Source: JAISFI01 sp031552425 (GTDB lineage Bacteria > Bacteroidota > Bacteroidia > Bacteroidales > Azobacteroidaceae). Taken from it: DNA of 10,288 bases. A program made the translations under genes and the position numbers. Positions 1 through 4,966 of this stretch are shown here, piece by piece (within the stretch, counting starts at the first letter, position 1; the number at the start of each line of letters is the position of its first letter). The notes under the pieces are model-generated. The model was not told where the DNA came from. It was given only the letters and a program-made list of their open reading frames with translations, and did no database searches. The stretch is taken from the NCBI GenBank assembly GCA_031552425.1, contig JAVBMM010000154.1, forward strand, positions 1-10,288, written 5' to 3'.

Positions 1-410
1 AAAAATGCTTGTTCTTTCGCATTCAATCCGAGCATATAAAAGCCATCGGAAGCAATATCATTGGTTGCCGAACCAAAAGCAATCAACCAGAAAAAAAACA
101 AGGAATATCGAATATAGTTATCAAATGGAGCGGTCAACGAAAAAGCTATTCCGGCGAGCCCTAATGAAATGATTATTTGCATAGCTAGAATCCACCAACG
201 TTTCGTTTTCAAAAGATCTACGATAGGACTCCAAAAAGGTTTGATAACCCAGGTAAGATACAATAAACCTGTGTATAAAGTGATATAATCATTTGTTAAT
301 CCCAATCTGAAATAAAAAATAACAGCTACCTGAACAACAATTACATAAGGGAGCCCTTCGGTAAAATAAAGGGAAGGCACCCACATCCACGGATTTTGTT
401 TTCCTTTCAT
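1..410 (-). CDS. AmpG-like MFS permease, N-terminal part (cut by window edge)
   Basis: The first 136 codons of an inner-membrane major facilitator permease; the 3' end lies beyond base 1. The protein begins MKGKQNPWMWVPSLYF and shows four hydrophobic segments at about residues 18-36, 42-57, 73-93 and 99-116. Three short stretches match the AmpG muropeptide permease pattern: EGLP (18-21), KPFWSPIVD (57-65) and SATNDIASDGF (114-124, compare SASQDIVFDAW in E. coli AmpG as I recall it). AmpG imports GlcNAc-anhydroMurNAc and its peptides; in Tannerella forsythia a permease of this general kind (MurT) imports MurNAc. The ATG at 410 lies 6 nt beyond the stop of the SpoIID-type gene, so it is the last visible gene of a four-gene operon. 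The family call is firm. The substrate (muropeptide, anhydro-sugar or free MurNAc) is inferred from neighbours and cannot be read from the sequence. Confidence 0.85.
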   Translation of the reverse strand, partial: MKGKQNPWMWVPSLYFTEGLPYVIVVQVAVIFYFRLGLTNDYITLYTGLLYLTWVIKPFWSPIVDLLKTKRWWILAMQIIISLGLAGIAFSLTAPFDNYIRYSLFFFWLIAFGSATNDIASDGFYMLGLNAKEQAF

Positions 411-416
411 CTGTTT

Positions 417-1685
417 TTAAAATATTTTTTCTAATTCCGACCCAGGAAAATAATGTTTTAATATCTCCTCATAAGAATGTCCTTTTGCCGCCATTACAGC
501 AGCTCCTATCTGACAAAGCCCAACGCCATGCCCCCAACCGGCTCCCATTAAAATGAAACGTTCCGGAATGGAAGATGAAGATTGATTATATTCTTTTTCT
601 ACTACAAAAGCAGCACTATACAAATGAGAATCGGACAAAGTTTTACGAATGAATAATTCTTTTCCTATCACCAATGTTTTTTTAGTTCCCAAGATTTTTA
701 ATTTGATTAATCTTCCGGAAAGTCCTCTTTCCTGAGGAATAAGATCAATGATATCCCCAAAATCATATCCTGTATTCAACAGCAATAATTTTTGTATTTT
801 TTCTTGGGTTATTTCCTCTTTCCACCTGAAAAATTGTTGCGTTTCCCGGTCATAATCATTTAACACCTGCGATAGAACAGCTTCATCTTTGGTATTACAA
901 AAAGCTTCAGGATGCCCAAGTATCCATCTTTCAGCGTTATCTTCTTTTCTTAAATCTGATTTAAATCCTATCAGAGGATGTGGATTATCCATTACTTTCG
1001 TCAAATAAGGATGTTTAACCGGCTCCCAAACATATTCAAAAGCTTCAGAAGCTCCTCCACAACATTTTGAAAAGCGAGTATCACATATTTTTCCTTCATA
1101 CATCAACACCTTTCCTTCTGTGGAACGTACCGCTTGTTCGACTACCTCTGTAGTTACTTTAGTAACTCCTTGGTAACGTTGACAATGATCGTCGGCACAT
1201 ACATCAAAATCCGTATGATCTTCTCTATCGTACCACTTGATGTATTCATCAGCCGTTTTATATTCGCTTTGATATGTTTTTTGAGATATTTCTTCCTTTT
1301 TATACCGTTGGGCCAACAACCAGCTTCGGGAAATTACTGCATGTGCTTTCAATAATTCCAGCGAAGATCGGGCGCTCATTTCGGATGAAATAACACTTGT
1401 AAGATAATCTTCTATCGGTAATATATTAATGGCTGTCACCTCGTTTTTTTCGGACAACAACTTCAAAGTTCCTTTAAAACGTTGTATTTCTTTTCTTTCC
1501 CAATGAAATTCAACACCTATGGTAACGTCAAAAAGGTCAAAAGAAGCTTCTTCGTAATTTTCCGGTACAATAAAAATAGGATTTCCGTTCTCTCCTGACA
1601 AAAAATTAAATTTTCCATTCAAGCGAAAACGAATATTTTCCGCTTTTAATATACCTACTTCTATTTGTGTTATTTCATTGTTCAT
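417..1685 (-). CDS. SpoIID/LytB-domain peptidoglycan lytic enzyme, no visible signal peptide
   Basis: A 422-residue SpoIID-domain protein. Characterised SpoIID proteins are lytic transglycosylases that cleave peptide-free glycan strands and leave anhydroMurNAc ends. Visible family marks are FKGTLKL (70-76), the IEDYLTSVISSEM block (91-103) with probable catalytic Glu102, KAHAVISRSW (113-122), SKCCGGASE (206-214) and the C-terminal GWGHGVGLCQIGAAVMAAKG (383-402) followed by HYFPG (411-415). His157, Cys163, His167 and Cys168 sit where clostridial SpoIID has a His/Cys zinc site, as I recall. Cysteines replace commoner residues in SKCCGG and GLCQ. The N-terminus (MNNEITQIEVGILKAENI) enters the domain directly, with no hydrophobic signal or anchor, which is odd for a wall enzyme. 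A long insertion at about 232-345 separates the conserved blocks. The start overlaps the DUF4922 stop by ATGA, implying translational coupling. Family call is firm; exact substrate and location are unknown. Confidence 0.9.
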   Translation of the reverse strand: MNNEITQIEVGILKAENIRFRLNGKFNFLSGENGNPIFIVPENYEEASFDLFDVTIGVEFHWERKEIQRFKGTLKLLSEKNEVTAINILPIEDYLTSVISSEMSARSSLELLKAHAVISRSWLLAQRYKKEEISQKTYQSEYKTADEYIKWYDREDHTDFDVCADDHCQRYQGVTKVTTEVVEQAVRSTEGKVLMYEGKICDTRFSKCCGGASEAFEYVWEPVKHPYLTKVMDNPHPLIGFKSDLRKEDNAERWILGHPEAFCNTKDEAVLSQVLNDYDRETQQFFRWKEEITQEKIQKLLLLNTGYDFGDIIDLIPQERGLSGRLIKLKILGTKKTLVIGKELFIRKTLSDSHLYSAAFVVEKEYNQSSSSIPERFILMGAGWGHGVGLCQIGAAVMAAKGHSYEEILKHYFPGSELEKIF

Positions 1686-2638
1686 TGTATCAAATTATCC
1701 TTCAATTTATTCCACATCCGGTTTGTAAACGTTACCTGAGAGAGCATGTCGATAATTAAATCTTTATTCATTTTCTCAAAATCTTCTTTTCTGGAAAAAA
1801 CCATCAATCCTGCCATATCAACAGCTCCCGGACTAAATAACACTTGCTCTTCACCGGAAGCATAATATTGTTTAGGACGATGTTTTATCCGGGGAAATAT
1901 ACAAATATTCCACCCTCGCTCATTGTAGAGTACCAGTATATTCAACATCGGCTCGGGATAATCCGGCTGTACTTTTTTTAATGATGATAATATTTTTTTC
2001 CAAACCATTAGAAGATATTCTTTATCTTTACTTTCCAACAGCAACATTTTTCTCGTATAATGTTCCATTGAATAAAAGCTTCCGGATGCTGTTTCCTTCC
2101 ATACTTTTTTACCAGGAAAACCTTTTATGTCTCGTTCCAATGGTAAAAATCCTTTTCCGGACATTTGAAAGTGCATGTGGTCAGGTGCAGATGCTCCAGA
2201 TTGAGGACCATTGTAAAAAATCACAAAATCAGGAAAATCTTTGGCTAGATTAAGCATATCTGCCATTTTTTCTGAGATATGCTGTTCTACATGAGAACAA
2301 TCCGGAACTGTAAGATGTAATGGGAAAATAGGATACGGATTTAGCAATATTTCATAGCCAAGAGGATAATGTATACTTTTTTGTTCCGCCGGACGGTTTT
2401 CTTTGCATAAGAAACATTTCCTTTCCCGGATTGTTTGTATATCTGTCCTGGCAGTAGAAGAACGTATCCTTTGCGGATTGAACTGTAAAATGAAAGAATA
2501 CTCATCCATCTCTATTGTTCGTTCGATCACTCCCGACAATGCTTTATAATTTTCCTGCGCCAGATGGAAATTCTTTAATTCCTCACGAATAAAACTGTCA
2601 AGCATTTGTTTCATCTGCACAATCTTTTTTACGGGCAT
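1682..2638 (-). CDS. DUF4922 protein, HIT/GalT-like predicted nucleotidylyl transferase or phosphorylase
   Basis: A 318-residue soluble protein that I assign to DUF4922 from memory of its pattern. Key segments are FNPQRIRSSTARTD (53-66), CFLC (75-78), NPYPIFPLHLTVP (100-112), GPQSGASAPDHMHFQ (144-158) and FPRIKHRP (248-254-region). HMHFQ (154-158) is an HxHxQ motif. In the HIT superfamily this marks the GalT/Ap4A-phosphorylase/GDP-hexose-phosphorylase branch, which moves a nucleotide through a covalent histidine intermediate; the hydrolase branch has HxHxH. By analogy with GalT the nucleophile would be His156. The CxxC could be structural or metal-binding. A nucleoside-monophosphate transfer reaction on a sugar phosphate, or phosphorolysis of a nucleotide sugar, is inference. 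The 2638 start gives a 41-nt overlap with the glycosyltransferase gene. ATGs at 2614 (A-rich upstream) and 2605 (8-nt overlap) are plausible true starts, since the conserved part begins around MLDSFIREEL. It sits second in the operon. Confidence 0.85.
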   Translation of the reverse strand: MPVKKIVQMKQMLDSFIREELKNFHLAQENYKALSGVIERTIEMDEYSFILQFNPQRIRSSTARTDIQTIRERKCFLCKENRPAEQKSIHYPLGYEILLNPYPIFPLHLTVPDCSHVEQHISEKMADMLNLAKDFPDFVIFYNGPQSGASAPDHMHFQMSGKGFLPLERDIKGFPGKKVWKETASGSFYSMEHYTRKMLLLESKDKEYLLMVWKKILSSLKKVQPDYPEPMLNILVLYNERGWNICIFPRIKHRPKQYYASGEEQVLFSPGAVDMAGLMVFSRKEDFEKMNKDLIIDMLSQVTFTNRMWNKLKDNLIQ

Positions 2639-4013
2639 TCAATTCTATAGTACGCAGCATATCTTTGTAGGCATTGTATTCATTGAGTTGTTTAACATTC
2701 AAAGAAGCATCCGAATTTTCTTCCCAACGACGACAAAGATATAAAGGATCATATATCCTTCCGATAAGATACTTTCTTGAAATGGCCAAAGCCGTAGCAT
2801 AATCTTCTCCATAACTCACATTCGGCATTTTAATTTCCCTCAATACCGGAGTATAAAAAGCCCTGGGAGCTCCTAAACCATTAATCCGAAGGGCATTATT
2901 CCTACCATTATCAGAAGTCCATTCCCGGTGATCAATCAATCCCGGAGGAATTTCTTCCAAATGAAAATTCACCATTTGATAGGAACCAATTAACATAATG
3001 CATTGTTGCTCATAAAAAGCAGCAACCATGCGGGCAATAACATGTTCATCAATATATAAATCATCACTATCGAGTTGAATGGCAAATTTCCCACACAAGG
3101 GATGCATAATGGCAGTGTTCCAACACCCTCCTATTCCCAGGTCAGAACGTTCCGGTATAAGATGAATAAGCCGATGGTCTTCTGCTGATATTTTTTGTAA
3201 AATCTCAGTAGTTTTATCATTGGAATGATTGTCTACCACAATCACATTAAACAAAAAACTTGTTTGTTGACTCAATGCAGACCGAACCGCATCTTCTATT
3301 GTTTTTTCCCTGTTACGGACAGGAATTACTATCGTTGATTCAACCGGGAAATCATTGCCTGAAATATCTACTGTAGTAAATTTAGGAGGAAGCCAGGCTT
3401 TTATTTCTTTCAAATGAGCAGTACAAACCTGCTCCATTTCTATTTGTACTTCTCTGTTTTTCTGATCTACATAATCAAATTGTTTCTCTCCGGAAGTCCG
3501 AATATCCAATTCATGTTCAGTATAAAGTATTTCCGGCAACCTGATAATCGGAGCCAACAAAGAAACCTTCAACCTCAAATCATACAAAGCAGCAAAACGG
3601 TAATTTTCTTGCATTTGACTTACTGCTTTTTTCAAAATATCTGTGCGATATAGTAAAACTGATCCGAAATCAAAATCATCCCTGAGGCTTCCTTCTTTAT
3701 AATCTATATGTGGATGAGGATTACGGATTCCATCCTTGATTTTAAAACAATCTGTGTAAAGCAATCCAGCTCCTGTACTTTCTACTACGCCAAGCATGCG
3801 TTCCAAAGCATATTCTCCGAGTTCAATAAGCGAAAATCCCGTATAAATCAAGGTATAATCAGTCTTAACAGTTTCGGCAATCAACCGGACTGTTCGGGTT
3901 TCCATCAAATTTTCAAAACCAGTAACCGTTATTTTTTTTCCGGAAATTTGAAATTGTTTTTCTATGTTGTTAGTATTCTTTATCGAATAAAAACAAGTGA
4001 TTTTATTATCCAT
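2598..4013 (-). CDS. GT2-type glycosyltransferase with degenerate N-terminal GT-like half
   Basis: A 471-residue cytosolic protein whose C-terminal half (about 225-445) is a clear GT-A fold family-2 glycosyltransferase. It has TIVIPVRNREKTIEDAVRSA starting at 227, VIVVDNHSNDKTTEIL (257-272), the metal/nucleotide-sugar motif LDSDD (314-318) and the acceptor-side GEDYATAL (402-409). These enzymes move a sugar from a nucleotide sugar to an acceptor. The first ~210 residues look like the rear part of another GT2 domain: TDYTLIYTGF (51-60), LLYTDCF (84-90), HPHIDYKEGSL (100-110) and FDFGSVLLYR (114-123). They lack the usual N-terminal nucleotide-binding strand, so this half is probably non-catalytic. 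No membrane segment is visible. First gene of the operon; a -7 box lies 35 nt upstream of the ATG. Donor and acceptor are unknown. The company of peptidoglycan-related genes suggests an amino-sugar substrate, but this is inference. Confidence 0.9.
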   Translation of the reverse strand: MDNKITCFYSIKNTNNIEKQFQISGKKITVTGFENLMETRTVRLIAETVKTDYTLIYTGFSLIELGEYALERMLGVVESTGAGLLYTDCFKIKDGIRNPHPHIDYKEGSLRDDFDFGSVLLYRTDILKKAVSQMQENYRFAALYDLRLKVSLLAPIIRLPEILYTEHELDIRTSGEKQFDYVDQKNREVQIEMEQVCTAHLKEIKAWLPPKFTTVDISGNDFPVESTIVIPVRNREKTIEDAVRSALSQQTSFLFNVIVVDNHSNDKTTEILQKISAEDHRLIHLIPERSDLGIGGCWNTAIMHPLCGKFAIQLDSDDLYIDEHVIARMVAAFYEQQCIMLIGSYQMVNFHLEEIPPGLIDHREWTSDNGRNNALRINGLGAPRAFYTPVLREIKMPNVSYGEDYATALAISRKYLIGRIYDPLYLCRRWEENSDASLNVKQLNEYNAYKDMLRTIELNARKKDCADETNA

Positions 4014-4047
4014 AAGATTTTATTGTTCTTCTATTACAGGCACCTCA

Positions 4048-4055
4048 CAAAGATA
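4048..4055 (-). promoter_or_regulatory. Predicted -7 box of the glycosyltransferase-to-permease operon
   Basis: Read on the minus strand this is TATCTTTG, a full match to the Bacteroidetes -7 consensus TAnnTTTG. It would give a 5' leader of roughly 28-30 nt before the ATG at 4013. A TTTG lies upstream (4068-4071) but only 12 nt away, whereas about 19-21 nt is normal; nothing at the usual distance matches well. The -33 element is therefore weak or absent. Confidence 0.6.
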
Positions 4056-4070
4056 ATTCTTTTTTAACAA

Positions 4071-4082
4071 AATAATATTATT
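4071..4082. repeat. 12-bp perfect palindrome between the divergent promoters
   Basis: AATAATATTATT is identical to its reverse complement. It overlaps the -33 element of the kinase promoter and lies about 16-27 nt upstream of the operon's -7 box, so a protein bound here could affect both directions. The sequence is all A/T in an AT-rich spacer, so chance is a real alternative. Confidence 0.35.
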
Positions 4083-4111
4083 GGGTAGTAACGTCATTTT
4101 TCCTACATTTG
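4080..4111 (+). promoter_or_regulatory. Predicted promoter of the sugar kinase gene
   Basis: The -7 box TACATTTG (4104-4111) matches TAnnTTTG completely. An ATTG at 4080-4083, 20 nt upstream, is a near match to the TTTG -33 element at the right spacing. Transcription should begin around 4116-4119, about 12 nt before the ATG at 4130. This excludes the TTG at 4109, which lies inside the -7 box, as the start codon. Confidence 0.7.
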
Positions 4112-4129
4112 CGGGATAAAAAGAATTAT

Positions 4130-4966
4130 ATGGTTATAATTGCTGACAGTGGATCCACTAACACCATTTGGCAGGTCATTAACAAAAAAGATTCCCGGAC
4201 AATTCGCACACGGGGAATTAATCCATTTCATCTGAATAAAAGTGAAATTATTAGCTTATTGAAAGAAGATTGGCCAAAAGAAGAATTTCCGATATCTTCC
4301 ATCTATTTTTATGGAGCTGGCTGTACTCCAGAAAAAAAGGAAGTTTTGTTTGATGCCTTATCTTCTTTTTTCAATATTGTAAATATCGAAATCCATAGTG
4401 ATTTAACTGCAGCTGCACATGCTTTATGCCAACATCAACCCGGAATTGCCTGCATTTTAGGAACCGGTTCCAATTCTTGTTTTTACGATGGTAAAAATAT
4501 CATTTCTCAAGTTTCCCCATTAGGTTATATCTTAGGTGACGAAGGGAGTGGTGCCGTTTTAGGGAAAATCCTCATCGGAGATATTTTGAAAAAACAACTT
4601 CCTGATGAGATTATTGAAGATTTTTTTACAACATATCATTTACATCCTTCGGAAATCTTGGAACAGGTTTATCGTAAACCTTTAGCCAATGTTTATTTGG
4701 CAACATTTACTTCATTCATAGCCAAACACATCTCTCATGAAGAAATGAATCAACTTGTCAAAAAAGAATTTGTCCGATTTTTTGAAAGGAATATTATGCA
4801 ATATAAATCTGCTCATTTATATCCTATACATTTTACGGGAAGTATCGCTTTCGTTTTCAAGGATATAATTTATTCCATAACCGAAGAGAAAGGGCTGACA
4901 TTAGGGAACATCTTACAATCTCCCATGGAAGGATTGATCCAATATCATCAGGGTATGAACATTTGA
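4130..4966 (+). CDS. BadF/BadG-type amino-sugar kinase (NagK/MurK-like)
   Basis: A 278-residue kinase of the ASKHA (actin/hexokinase) fold, BadF/BadG/BcrA/BcrD group, which includes human GlcNAc kinase and the bacterial MurNAc/GlcNAc kinase MurK. It shows the phosphate-1 loop DSGSTNTIW (6-14), IHSDLTAAAHAL (88-99) with Asp91 in the place of the catalytic Asp of GlcNAc kinase, the phosphate-2 loop ILGTGSNSCFYDG (109-121), GYILGDEGSGAVLGK (132-146) and the adenosine-side TGSIAFVF (236-243). The expected reaction is ATP-dependent phosphorylation of GlcNAc or MurNAc (at O6 in the characterised relatives) in the cytosol. It is divergent from an operon encoding an AmpG-like permease and a SpoIID enzyme, which favours a peptidoglycan amino sugar. 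No MurQ etherase, the usual partner for MurNAc-6-phosphate, is seen here. The ATG at 4130 is chosen because the promoter runs to 4111. Family firm, sugar specificity not. Confidence 0.88.
   Translation: MVIIADSGSTNTIWQVINKKDSRTIRTRGINPFHLNKSEIISLLKEDWPKEEFPISSIYFYGAGCTPEKKEVLFDALSSFFNIVNIEIHSDLTAAAHALCQHQPGIACILGTGSNSCFYDGKNIISQVSPLGYILGDEGSGAVLGKILIGDILKKQLPDEIIEDFFTTYHLHPSEILEQVYRKPLANVYLATFTSFIAKHISHEEMNQLVKKEFVRFFERNIMQYKSAHLYPIHFTGSIAFVFKDIIYSITEEKGLTLGNILQSPMEGLIQYHQGMNI

Noticed and set aside
1682..2638. DUF4922 protein as a HIT-type hydrolase
   Set aside because: The motif is HMHFQ (HxHxQ), not the HxHxH pattern of HIT hydrolases, so the transferase/phosphorylase branch fits better.
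3708..4067. 119-codon open frame on the plus strand opposite the start of the glycosyltransferase gene
   Set aside because: It is antisense to a clear conserved coding region, runs through the operon's promoter, and its product is low-complexity Phe/Ile/Ser-rich with no domain pattern.
4109..4129. TTG start at 4109 for the kinase, adding seven residues
   Set aside because: The TTG lies in the TACATTTG promoter box, and the ATG at 4130 starts right at the first conserved strand (MVIIADSGST).
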